Shown here piece after piece: positions 25,310 to 32,851 of a stretch of DNA of 38,843 bases (positions are counted from its first letter, which is position 1; the number at the start of each line of letters is the position of its first letter). The notes under the pieces were generated by a model that ran no database searches, was not told where the DNA came from, and saw only the letters and a list, made by a program, of their open reading frames with translations. The position numbers and the translations under genes are program-made. This stretch comes from Lachnospiraceae bacterium (lineage in GTDB: Bacteria; Bacillota; Clostridia; Lachnospirales; Lachnospiraceae). The DNA is taken from positions 1-38,843 of the forward strand of contig CAJTIU010000038.1 of assembly GCA_910576335.1 (NCBI GenBank). The letters run 5' to 3'.

Positions 25310-26014
25310 CTAATCGTCCCTTCTGCCACTGGTAAGAATCAGGATTCTGAGAAGCTGCAGGATTGCAGATGCTGCTCCTGCCACATAGGTAAGCGCTGCC
25401 GCTGTCAGCACCTTCCGTGCCGAATGCACCTCATCCGGATATAGAAGGCCGGATTCACCCAGTATCTTAATCGCCCGGCCTGATGCATTAAACTCCACTG
25501 GAAGTGTTACAATCTGAAAGAGAACAGCCAGCGAAAAGGCCAGGATGCCAAGATTAATCAAAAGGGAGGATGAGCCGGATCCGATAAACATCCCGATTAT
25601 AATCAGCGGCCAGGCGATGGTACTCCCGAAATTAGCCACCGGCACAAGCGCCCCCCTGATCGAAAGAGGGAGATATCCCACCTGATGCTGGATGGCATGC
25701 CCGCACTCATGGGCAGCCACTCCCAGGGCAGCCACTGATGTCCTGGAATAAATGGAATCCGACAGCCTTAAGACCTTACTCCTGGGATCATAATGATCCG
25801 TGAGATCACCTGACACCCGTTCTACCCGGACATCATAAATCCCTGCCCGGTGAAGGATCTGCTCTGCTGCCTCTTTCCCTGTTATGCCGGAATGATTACG
25901 TACACCTGAATATTTATGAAAGGTTGATTTCATTCTGGAGGATGCCAGCAGGCAGATAATCACACCCAGAAGAACAAGAAAATATGTGGGGTCAAAATAC
26001 ATTGGATAATACAT
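25310..26014 (-). CDS. YugP-type neutral zinc metallopeptidase, membrane-bound
   Basis: A 234-aa membrane protein. There is an N-terminal TM segment (YFLVLLGVIICLLA), a zinc motif AAHECGHAIQHQ (HExxH), and hydrophobic segments around 120-180 and at the C-terminus. It matches the family annotated as Zn_peptidase_2/DUF2227-like YugP, whose substrate is unknown. It often sits in the fmt-rsmB cluster of Firmicutes, as here. An AGGAGG site precedes the ATG. The 85-nt AT-rich gap from fmt could hold an internal promoter, but no convincing box pair was found. Confidence 0.88.
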   Translation of the reverse strand: MYYPMYFDPTYFLVLLGVIICLLASSRMKSTFHKYSGVRNHSGITGKEAAEQILHRAGIYDVRVERVSGDLTDHYDPRSKVLRLSDSIYSRTSVAALGVAAHECGHAIQHQVGYLPLSIRGALVPVANFGSTIAWPLIIIGMFIGSGSSSLLINLGILAFSLAVLFQIVTLPVEFNASGRAIKILGESGLLYPDEVHSARKVLTAAALTYVAGAASAILQLLRILILTSGRRDD

Positions 26015-26099
26015 ACAATTCCTCCTTCTATTGTAAAACAGTCAATTCAGTTAAAGACTATTATATATGAAAAACCGCAAAAAAACTTCAATTTCATAT

Positions 26100-27035
26100 T
26101 TATTTAATATTTTCAAACACGAAACCTGGTTCGACCGTATATCCACGCAGGAATGCCCCCGCATCCATCCGCTTCTTTCCCGGGATCTGTAATTCTGTTA
26201 TTTTCAGAAGACCGGCGCCTGTCTGCACAAGAAAGCCATCCTTTTCCACATCCACAACTGTTCCAGGTTCTCTGCCGCTGTCTCCTTCCTGCACTTCGGC
26301 CTGCCAGATCTTCATAACCTTTCCGTTCCAGTGCGTGTAGGCACTGGGCCATGGATTAAGCCCTCTTATCAGACGCTCTATGGACACTGCCGGTGAATCC
26401 CAGTTAATATTACCAATGCCTTTATCCAGCATCCGGGCATATTCTGTGGGGCTCTCCCCCTGCTTTACCGGCGCAATCTTCCCTTCCTTCAGAAGCTTAA
26501 GTGTCTTAAGGCAGAGCGCTGCACCACACTGTGCAATCTTATCATGAAGACTCCCGCCTGTCTCCTTTTCCTCTAAAAAAATCTCCTCTTTAAGGAGTAT
26601 ATCTCCGGTATCCAGTCCTTCGTCCATCTGCATAGTGGTCACGCCGGAAACCTTCTCTCCATTGATCACTGCCCACTGAATCGGCGCCGCACCCCTGTAC
26701 TTCGGGAGCAGAGACGCATGGATATTGATGCATCCATAGGGCGTCATCTCCAAAATCTCCTTTGGAAGAATCTGCCCGAAGGCAATCACCACCATCACAT
26801 CTGCGTGATATTCGGAAAGCTTCTTAACACATTCCGGCTCTCTTATCTTTTTTGGCTGGCAGACAGGAATTCCCAGGGAAACCGCTGCTTCCTTTACCGG
26901 GGTGTACTGCATCTTCCCGCCTCTTCCCTTTGGTTTGTCCGGCTGCGTAACCGCCAGCACGACCTCGTGCTCCTTCGCAAGCGCCTGAAGCGTTCCTACT
27001 GCAATATCTGGTGTTCCCATAAAGATTACTCTCAT
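26100..27035 (-). CDS. fmt: methionyl-tRNA formyltransferase
   Basis: A 311-aa enzyme that formylates initiator Met-tRNA using 10-formyl-tetrahydrofolate. N-terminal RVIFMGTPDIAVGTL; catalytic region NIHASLLPKYRGAAPIQWA with the Asn/His pair and the later MDEGLDTGDIL carrying the Asp; the C-terminal OB-like tRNA-binding domain begins near GLNPWPSAYT. It starts 3 nt after the def stop, the classical def-fmt pair acting at the two ends of the formyl cycle. Confidence 0.97.
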   Translation of the reverse strand: MRVIFMGTPDIAVGTLQALAKEHEVVLAVTQPDKPKGRGGKMQYTPVKEAAVSLGIPVCQPKKIREPECVKKLSEYHADVMVVIAFGQILPKEILEMTPYGCINIHASLLPKYRGAAPIQWAVINGEKVSGVTTMQMDEGLDTGDILLKEEIFLEEKETGGSLHDKIAQCGAALCLKTLKLLKEGKIAPVKQGESPTEYARMLDKGIGNINWDSPAVSIERLIRGLNPWPSAYTHWNGKVMKIWQAEVQEGDSGREPGTVVDVEKDGFLVQTGAGLLKITELQIPGKKRMDAGAFLRGYTVEPGFVFENIK

Positions 27036-27038
27036 CTG

Positions 27039-27515
27039 CTACTCTTCCTCCATCTCAACATCATGAAGCCCGCCTTCTACCAGATCCACGTACATCCTGC
27101 CCTCCAGGTGGTCAACCTCATGGCAGATTGCCCGGGCAAGAAGCTCCTCGCCCTCTACCACAATCTCCTCCATCTTTTCATTAAATGCTTTTACCTTTAC
27201 ATAATTGGGCCTCGTCACCGCTCCCGCTTTCCCCGGAACACTTAGGCATCCCTCATCTCCGGTCTGCTCGCCGCTGGTTTCCAGAATCTCTGGATTCACC
27301 AGAATCAGTGCACCCGTATCGTCCCCAATATCAATGGTAACAATCCGTTTTAATATCCCCACCTGAGGCGCCGCAAGCCCTACGCCTCCTGCATCATACA
27401 TTGTATCCAGCATATCCCCGATGAGAATCTTCGTCCGAAGCGTCATCTTCGGTACTTCCTTACACCTTTTTGTTAATACCTCTTCTCCCAGCTCACGAAT
27501 CTTTCTTATCGCCAT
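27039..27515 (-). CDS. def: peptide deformylase
   Basis: A 158-aa metalloenzyme that removes the N-formyl group from nascent proteins. Its three family motifs are present: GVGLAAPQVG, EGCLSVPG (metal Cys) and HEVDHLEG (HExxH). Length is normal for type I enzymes. It lies between priA (13 nt) and fmt (3 nt). Confidence 0.97.
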   Translation of the reverse strand: MAIRKIRELGEEVLTKRCKEVPKMTLRTKILIGDMLDTMYDAGGVGLAAPQVGILKRIVTIDIGDDTGALILVNPEILETSGEQTGDEGCLSVPGKAGAVTRPNYVKVKAFNEKMEEIVVEGEELLARAICHEVDHLEGRMYVDLVEGGLHDVEMEEE

Positions 27516-27528
27516 AGTTCTATTCTCC

Positions 27529-29769
27529 TTAAAAAATATTTAGCGGGTTAAAATCAAACTGAACCCGAAGCGTCTGAAACCCTTTATTTATTTCAATATA
27601 CTGCTCCATATAATTTTTAACCGTGATTAACAGCTGATAGTCTCTACTCTTAAGATAGATCACTCTGCGGTATACATCACTGACTTTTCCCACAAAGGGA
27701 CTTGCCGGCCCGATGATCTGAAGTCCTCTGTCGCCTCCTGCCCGCCGCGCGAACTCCTTCAGGTATCCGGCTGCCGTGTTAAGGTGCTCCTCATCCTCAC
27801 CGGTTACGAGAACTGCAAGAAGCTCTGCCGCCGGCGGATAACCCATCAGCCGCCGGTAACGCATCTCCTCCTCATAGAATCCTTCATAATCCTGGCGTGC
27901 TGCACAGGCGATGCTGTAATGCTCCGGGCTGTAAGTCTGAATGACCACCTCTCCACGTTTCCTGCCGCGCCCGGCTCTTCCCGCCGCCTGGGTAAGAAGC
28001 GCAAAGGTTCTTTCTGCCGCCCGGTAATCATCTGTGTAAAGCGACATGTCCGCTGCCAGCACTCCCACCAGCGTTACATTGGGAAAATCGTGTCCCTTTA
28101 CAATCATCTGTGTACCAATCAGAATGTCTGCCTCCCCATTTGCAAAGGCAGACAGAATCTTTTCATGCCCATCCTTCGTCCGGGTTGTGTCCATGTCCAT
28201 GCGAAGCACTCCTGCCTGGGGAAACCGGCGTTTTATAAGATCTTCTATTGCTTCTGTCCCCATCTTGAAGCCTCCGATATAGGGAGAGCCGCAGGACGGG
28301 CACTCCTTTACTGCAGGCTCCTCATATCCGCAGTAATGACATACCAGCCTGCCGTTCTTATGGGCAGATAAAGATACATCACAATGAGAACATTTTACTA
28401 CATATCCGCAGGAACGGCAAGAAACAAATCCTGCATATCCCCTTCTATTTAAAAAAAGCATAATCTGCTGGCCTTTTTGCAGCCTGTCTGTAATCAGTTC
28501 ACTAAGCCTGTCACTTAAGACCGAACGGTTGCCCCGTCTTAATTCTTCCCGCATATCAACTGTATATACAGCCGCCAGCTCCTTCTTGGCCACGCGGTTT
28601 GCCAAAGTCAGGCAGGTGTATTCCCCCTTTTCACACCGGCAAAAGGCCTCCAGGGACGGAGTCGCTGAACCAAGCACCACACTTGCCCCTTCAAGCCTGC
28701 CCCGCATAACAGCTGTCTCCCTGGCATGGTACCTGGGAACCTGCTCGCTCTTATATGCTGTCTCATGTTCCTCATCAATTACGATCAGTCCCAGGTTCGA
28801 AAATGGCGTAAAAAGAGCGGAACGGGGACCAATCATCACATCCACTTCACCCCGCCCTACCCGCTCCATCTGGTCAGACCGCTCCCCAGGAGAAAGCCTA
28901 GAATTTAAAATAGACACTCTGTCGCCGAATCTTCCGTAAAAGCGGAGCACGGTCTGATATGTAAGGGCAATCTCCGGAATCAGAACGATCGCCTGACATC
29001 CCTTTGCCACCACATGGCTGATCATCTCCATATAGACCTCTGTCTTGCCGCTTCCGGTCACACCGTACAGAAGATAGGTTCCGTATTTCCCCTGATCGTA
29101 GTCCTTTATAAACAGGTCTGCTGCCTGCCTCTGCTCCGGGGACAGGACAATCTCATGCCTGTTCCTTCTCTGGTCTGCCATGTGAAGGGACCAGGGACTT
29201 CGGAATGCCTGCTGTTCCTCCACGCTCAGCACGCCCTGTTCCTCAAGTGTCCGGATAACAGATGCGGGCACATGCAGCTTCTTTGTGATCAGCTCATATT
29301 CCTGCCGCGGCTGGTCAAGGAGGCCTGCAAGGAGTCTTGCCCGCGCCTTTTGATTCTTATTCATATAGAAGTCCAGTTGTTTTTTCCCTTCATCCTCGTC
29401 AAGGAGCAGACACACCAACCGCTTTTTAAGCAGCTTTCCCTTCTTTTTAATAGGGAGAACTGTCTTTAAGGCCTGAATCATGGTGCCGCCATAGTTCTCC
29501 TTCATCCATGCCGCCAGGGTTACAAGCTTTGATTCAATAGCTCTTCTGCCATCGGCAATCTGCAAAATCTCCTTGATGTGATCCGGCGCATAGTCCGGTT
29601 TTTCCGTAAATCCAACAATATAACCGGATGTCTGCCGGTTCCCCCTTCCGAAGGGAACAATCACCTCCATGCCAGTCCGAAGCACTCCGTCAAGCTCTGG
29701 AGGGATACTGTACTCAAATACTTTATCCAGTTTTTCATGTGTAATATCTATAATTACCCTTGCATACAT
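27529..29769 (-). CDS. priA: primosomal protein N' (replication restart helicase)
   Basis: A 746-aa superfamily-2 helicase that reloads the replisome at stalled forks. The N-terminal DNA-binding domain (ARVIIDITHEKLDKVFEYSI) is followed by a winged-helix region, Walker A GVTGSGKTEVYMEM, DEEH, GSATPSLEAF, and a zinc module with four CxxC pairs (CRSCGY, CSHCD, CHYCG, CPSCG). Helicase motifs V-VI follow (GTQMIVKGHDFPNVTLVGV, QAAGRAGRG). It starts 10 nt after murE. Confidence 0.96.
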   Translation of the reverse strand: MYARVIIDITHEKLDKVFEYSIPPELDGVLRTGMEVIVPFGRGNRQTSGYIVGFTEKPDYAPDHIKEILQIADGRRAIESKLVTLAAWMKENYGGTMIQALKTVLPIKKKGKLLKKRLVCLLLDEDEGKKQLDFYMNKNQKARARLLAGLLDQPRQEYELITKKLHVPASVIRTLEEQGVLSVEEQQAFRSPWSLHMADQRRNRHEIVLSPEQRQAADLFIKDYDQGKYGTYLLYGVTGSGKTEVYMEMISHVVAKGCQAIVLIPEIALTYQTVLRFYGRFGDRVSILNSRLSPGERSDQMERVGRGEVDVMIGPRSALFTPFSNLGLIVIDEEHETAYKSEQVPRYHARETAVMRGRLEGASVVLGSATPSLEAFCRCEKGEYTCLTLANRVAKKELAAVYTVDMREELRRGNRSVLSDRLSELITDRLQKGQQIMLFLNRRGYAGFVSCRSCGYVVKCSHCDVSLSAHKNGRLVCHYCGYEEPAVKECPSCGSPYIGGFKMGTEAIEDLIKRRFPQAGVLRMDMDTTRTKDGHEKILSAFANGEADILIGTQMIVKGHDFPNVTLVGVLAADMSLYTDDYRAAERTFALLTQAAGRAGRGRKRGEVVIQTYSPEHYSIACAARQDYEGFYEEEMRYRRLMGYPPAAELLAVLVTGEDEEHLNTAAGYLKEFARRAGGDRGLQIIGPASPFVGKVSDVYRRVIYLKSRDYQLLITVKNYMEQYIEINKGFQTLRVQFDFNPLNIF

Positions 29770-29779
29770 GCTGTCCGCC

Positions 29780-31243
29780 CTACTCCCCAGGCTCCTCTAA
29801 TATTTCCTGAATCAGCACACGCTCATCCATGTCATATTTTACTCCCTTAATCTCCTGATAGGTCTCATGTCCCTTTCCGGCAAGAATAATTACATCCCCC
29901 GGACTTCCGTTCCTGATCGCATACCGGATCGCTTCCTTCCGGTCACATATTTCAATATATTTTCCTTCTGTCTTCTTAATTCCAGTCACAATGTCATCAA
30001 TAATGGCCTGGGGCTCCTCAAACCTGGGATTATCTGATGTGATAATCGTAAAGTCCGAAAGCCTTCCTGCCACCTCGCCCATCTCATAGCGCCGGCTCTT
30101 CGCCCGGTTTCCTCCGCAGCCAAACACTGTCACGATGCGCTCCGGGTTATAATCCCTCAGCGTGTGAAGCAGGCTCTCAAGGCTCATTGCGTTGTGCGCA
30201 TAGTCGATCATCAGGGTAAATTCATCCGACACCTTAATCATCTCAATCCGGCCCTTTACCTTTGCCACTTTAAGAGCACTCTTAATATTTTCCGCCGGGA
30301 CGTCAAAATGCCTGCAAACCGCAATAGCTGTCAGGGAGTTATATACACTGAACTCACCCGGAATGTCAATCTCCACGTCAAAATCACTTAAGCCCGCTAC
30401 ATGGTATCTCACCCCGAGATACCCCGGCCTTGATATATGCTCCACTTGTTCGGCGCGAAGATCCGCCCCCTCCTTAAAGCCAAAAGTCTCGGTCTCACAG
30501 GACGCATCCCTAAACACGTCCTTATACCACGGGTCATCCGCGTTCGCAATTCCGATTCTGCACTGCTTAAACAAAAGTCCCTTGCAGCGCTTGTAGTCCT
30601 CAAAGTCCTTATGCTCATTGGGGCCAATGTGATCCTCCCCTAGATTTGTAAAGATCCCAATCTCAAAAGGGATGCCCGCTGTCCTGTGCAGCATAAGCCC
30701 CTGGGAGGAAACTTCCATAACAACACAGTCGCAGCCTGCCTTAACCATCCTGGAAAAATAATCCTGAATGGTATAAGACTCCGGCGTCGTATTATTTGCC
30801 GGAATCGTCTCATCACCAATAATCGCTTCAATGGTTCCGATGAGCCCCACCTTGTGTCCCACGCCCTCCAAAATCGACCGTACCATATAAGTCGTGGTTG
30901 TCTTACCCTTCGTGCCAGTAATACCGATTACCTTAAGCTTCTCCGCCGGATAGCCAAAATATGCCGCAGACATAAGCGCCAGCGCATACCTAGTATCTGC
31001 AACCCGGATAACAGTAAGCCCCTCCGGCGCCTCCACATCCTTTTCCACAATCACGGCCGCCGCTCCCTTCTTCGCAACCTCCTGTACATATCCGTGTCCA
31101 TCGGACACGGCTCCCGAGATGCACACAAAGGCGCTTCCCGGCCCGGCCTTCCGGGAATCATTGACCAGGGCGGTAATCTGAATATCACTTCTGCCCTGAA
31201 TAGTTTCATATTCTAAACGTTCCAACAGCTCTGTTAATCTCAT
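29780..31243 (-). CDS. murE: UDP-MurNAc-tripeptide synthetase (meso-DAP adding)
   Basis: A 487-aa Mur ligase that adds the third amino acid to UDP-MurNAc-L-Ala-D-Glu in peptidoglycan synthesis. ATP-binding GITGTKGKTTTTYM; MEVSSQGL; substrate loop NNTTPES; and TSDNPRFEE, where DNPR is the recognition motif for meso-diaminopimelate rather than lysine. GGAGG lies 7 nt before the ATG. It is the first gene of the long minus-strand run and has its own promoter at the edge of a palindrome. Confidence 0.96.
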   Translation of the reverse strand: MRLTELLERLEYETIQGRSDIQITALVNDSRKAGPGSAFVCISGAVSDGHGYVQEVAKKGAAAVIVEKDVEAPEGLTVIRVADTRYALALMSAAYFGYPAEKLKVIGITGTKGKTTTTYMVRSILEGVGHKVGLIGTIEAIIGDETIPANNTTPESYTIQDYFSRMVKAGCDCVVMEVSSQGLMLHRTAGIPFEIGIFTNLGEDHIGPNEHKDFEDYKRCKGLLFKQCRIGIANADDPWYKDVFRDASCETETFGFKEGADLRAEQVEHISRPGYLGVRYHVAGLSDFDVEIDIPGEFSVYNSLTAIAVCRHFDVPAENIKSALKVAKVKGRIEMIKVSDEFTLMIDYAHNAMSLESLLHTLRDYNPERIVTVFGCGGNRAKSRRYEMGEVAGRLSDFTIITSDNPRFEEPQAIIDDIVTGIKKTEGKYIEICDRKEAIRYAIRNGSPGDVIILAGKGHETYQEIKGVKYDMDERVLIQEILEEPGE

Positions 31244-31274
31244 ATAACTGCCTCCATCATTTTTAATCGGTACT

Positions 31275-31304
31275 ATTATAGCACCCTTTCCGGCTCCATG
31301 GCAA
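31275..31304 (-). promoter_or_regulatory. promoter of murE and the downstream housekeeping run
   Basis: On the minus strand there is a -35 TTGCCA (31299-31304), an 18-bp spacer and a -10 TATAAT (31275-31280). The first four bases of the -35 are the last four bases of palindrome copy 3, so the repeat and the promoter are physically joined. Confidence 0.6.
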
Positions 31305-31346
31305 TCGGGGACGGGGTAAAATTAATTTTACCCCGTCCCCGATTGC
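31301..31346. repeat. perfect 46-nt palindrome, GGGACGGGG family (copy 3)
   Basis: Two 23-bp arms (31301-31323, 31324-31346) with outer GCAATCGGGGACGGGG and centre TAAAATTAATTTTA. It lies between the divergent murE and the 119-aa gene. Both outer edges read ...GATTGCC when followed outward. Confidence 0.92.
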
Positions 31347-31376
31347 CTTAAATCCTAAATTTTGATAAATATGTCA

Positions 31377-31405
31377 TTGCCTTTTTCCCATTTTCTACGT
31401 ATAAT
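31377..31405 (+). promoter_or_regulatory. promoter of the HipA-like two-gene module
   Basis: On the plus strand there is a -35 TTGCCT (31377-31382), a 17-bp spacer and a -10 TATAAT (31400-31405). The start near 31412 leaves a leader of about 125 nt that holds a hairpin and a minicistron. Confidence 0.6.
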
Positions 31406-31470
31406 AAAAATACAGAAAATGTTGCCGCTTACTGATGGTACGAGGTATAAATTATTCAGTGCGAACATTT

Positions 31471-31493
31471 ATCCCCACCCCCGTGGTGGGGAT
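31471..31493 (+). promoter_or_regulatory. leader hairpin (possible attenuator)
   Basis: ATCCCCACC (31471-31479) pairs perfectly with GGTGGGGAT (31485-31493) around a CCCGT loop, followed by TTCTATT. The stem is strong and the U content modest, so it may be a weak terminator or a structure that controls ribosome access to the minicistron at 31511. Confidence 0.5.
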
Positions 31494-31510
31494 TTCTATT
31501 AAGGAGATTA

Positions 31511-31534
31511 ATGGCAAAAGGGGGGGGGCAGTGA
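31511..31534 (+). other. leader minicistron with a 9-G tract (MAKGGGQ)
   Basis: AAGGAG (31501-31506) precedes an ATG at 31511 that opens a 7-codon frame ending in TGA at 31532-31534, three bases before the ATG of the 119-aa gene. Nine consecutive G (31520-31528) encode the three Gly codons. Such tracts slip easily in replication. A change of length would shift the minicistron frame and its stop, and so could alter coupling to the next gene. Confidence 0.4.
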
Positions 31535-31537
31535 CTG

Positions 31538-31897
31538 ATGGGACAATTCACGGTTAAAGGAGAGCAGAAACTGTCAGAGAAAAAAACACCGCTTCGTTTA
31601 TTATACATGTTCAGAGATGAGGTATGTACGGTTATAGATGTTGATGAAAAAAAACGGCATGTCAGCGTAAAAAATTATAGTGGAAATTTCCTAAGGTGTG
31701 CATTTGGCAGGCTGGAAAACCCAAGCTATGAACAATACGAGGAATTCCTGGAATCCAGGTGTTTCCCGAGGAGCCGTGATAAGATGAAGCTGATTCTAAG
31801 GGAACTGCAGCTGCCGTTTTATGATCCCTTTCTGATCATTGAGAAAACGGAGGGACGGATGGCAGAGGATGAGTTCTGGATTAAGATAGAGAGGTAG
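31538..31897 (+). CDS. conserved 119-aa partner of HipA-like kinase
   Basis: A 119-aa protein with no named domain that I can assign. It has the recognisable conserved block 'LENPSYEQYEEFLESRCFPR' and ends FLIIEKTEGRMAEDEFWIKI. I recall this type of sequence next to HipA-like kinases in other Firmicutes. It may correspond to a separated N-terminal subdomain of HipA, as HipS does in the HipBST system, or be an antitoxin; neither is shown. It has no strong ribosome binding site of its own beyond the G tract, so coupling to the minicistron is likely. The kinase gene follows after 4 nt. Confidence 0.7.
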   Translation: MGQFTVKGEQKLSEKKTPLRLLYMFRDEVCTVIDVDEKKRHVSVKNYSGNFLRCAFGRLENPSYEQYEEFLESRCFPRSRDKMKLILRELQLPFYDPFLIIEKTEGRMAEDEFWIKIER

Positions 31898-31901
31898 CGG
31901 C

Positions 31902-32711
31902 ATGGTTGAGTTATTTTCGAAAAATCTGCCGTTTTATACCGGTCTCTCCTCAAAAGGGAATCAGCTTAAATGGGCGGACGGCACTTACTGGTACAAGGCA
32001 GATTATACAGGTTATGAAGGACTTGCAGAGTATATGGTATCTAGTCTGCTTCTATATTCTGATCTGGAATCTGAAGAATATGTCATGTATGAAACAGAGG
32101 AAATCAAGTATCAAAATCATCTTTACAGAGGGTGCAAAAGCAAGGACTTTTCTAAAAAGGGCTGGCAGCTTATAACGCTGGAGCGTCTGTATCAGATGGA
32201 ATCAGGTGAGAGCCTTTATAAAAGTATCTATCAGATCTGTGACTATGAGAAGCGTCTTGCCTTTTTGACAGAACAGATAGAGAGGCTGACCGGACTTAAG
32301 CATTTTGGCAGATATATGTGCAAATTACTTGCAGTAGATGCCCTGTTTTTGAATGAAGACAGGCATCTGCATAATATTGCCGTCTTATGGGATGGAGAAT
32401 ATGCATTCCGTTACTGCCCGTTTTTTGACCAGGGAGCAGCACTTCTTTCGGATACCCTGATGGATTATCCCATGGGCGAAGAGGTGTTGGAGCTGATGCA
32501 GAAGGCAGAGGCAAAAACCTTCTGCCGGTCTTTCGAGGAACAGCTTGACATCGCAGAAGAGCTTTATGGGCAGCAGATCCGGTTTTCCTTTGGAGAAAAA
32601 GAGATCCGCAGACTCCTGGAAAAGGAAAGTATCTATGATACAGCAGCCAAGAAGAGAGTCTATACAGTCATTTTGCAGCAGCGAAGAAAATACCAGTATT
32701 TATTCAGGTGA
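31902..32711 (+). CDS. HipA-like Ser/Thr kinase
   Basis: A 269-aa protein whose C-terminal half carries the HipA-type kinase core: NEDRHLHNIAVL (151-162, catalytic D153, metal-binding N158) and FFDQGAALL with D176 of the DxG. The N-terminal part has YWYKADYTGYEGLAEYMVS, which fits the nucleotide-binding lobe. It is much shorter than HipA (about 440 aa) and resembles small HipT-like kinases, which phosphorylate translation factors such as tRNA synthetases; the target here is unknown. No HipB-type helix-turn-helix gene is adjacent. Start ATG at 31902 behind GAGAGGTAG. Confidence 0.78.
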   Translation: MVELFSKNLPFYTGLSSKGNQLKWADGTYWYKADYTGYEGLAEYMVSSLLLYSDLESEEYVMYETEEIKYQNHLYRGCKSKDFSKKGWQLITLERLYQMESGESLYKSIYQICDYEKRLAFLTEQIERLTGLKHFGRYMCKLLAVDALFLNEDRHLHNIAVLWDGEYAFRYCPFFDQGAALLSDTLMDYPMGEEVLELMQKAEAKTFCRSFEEQLDIAEELYGQQIRFSFGEKEIRRLLEKESIYDTAAKKRVYTVILQQRRKYQYLFR

Positions 32712-32723
32712 GAGGCCTCATCT

Positions 32724-32755
32724 GGGACGGGGCATTTTTAAAAATGCCCCGTCCC
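32724..32755. repeat. perfect 32-nt palindrome, GGGACGGGG family (copy 4)
   Basis: Two 16-bp arms (32724-32739, 32740-32755) with core GGGACGGGGCATTTTT, identical to the core of copy 2. It begins 12 nt after the kinase stop codon and could form its 3' hairpin. A TAGTTGCCA follows, containing the -35 box of the next gene. Confidence 0.92.
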
Positions 32756-32758
32756 TAG

Positions 32759-32787
32759 TTGCCATATCCTGCTAAACATGGTATATT
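32759..32787 (+). promoter_or_regulatory. promoter of the phosphoglucomutase
   Basis: On the plus strand there is a -35 TTGCCA (32759-32764), a 17-bp spacer and a -10 TATATT (32782-32787). The -35 starts 3 nt after palindrome copy 4 and has the same TTGCCA as the murE promoter beside copy 3. Confidence 0.55.
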
Positions 32788-32851
32788 ATAAGTGGTATTT
32801 TTTGTATATCTTAACTAAAATATCGACAAAAAAATAGTAGGAGTGGTCAAT

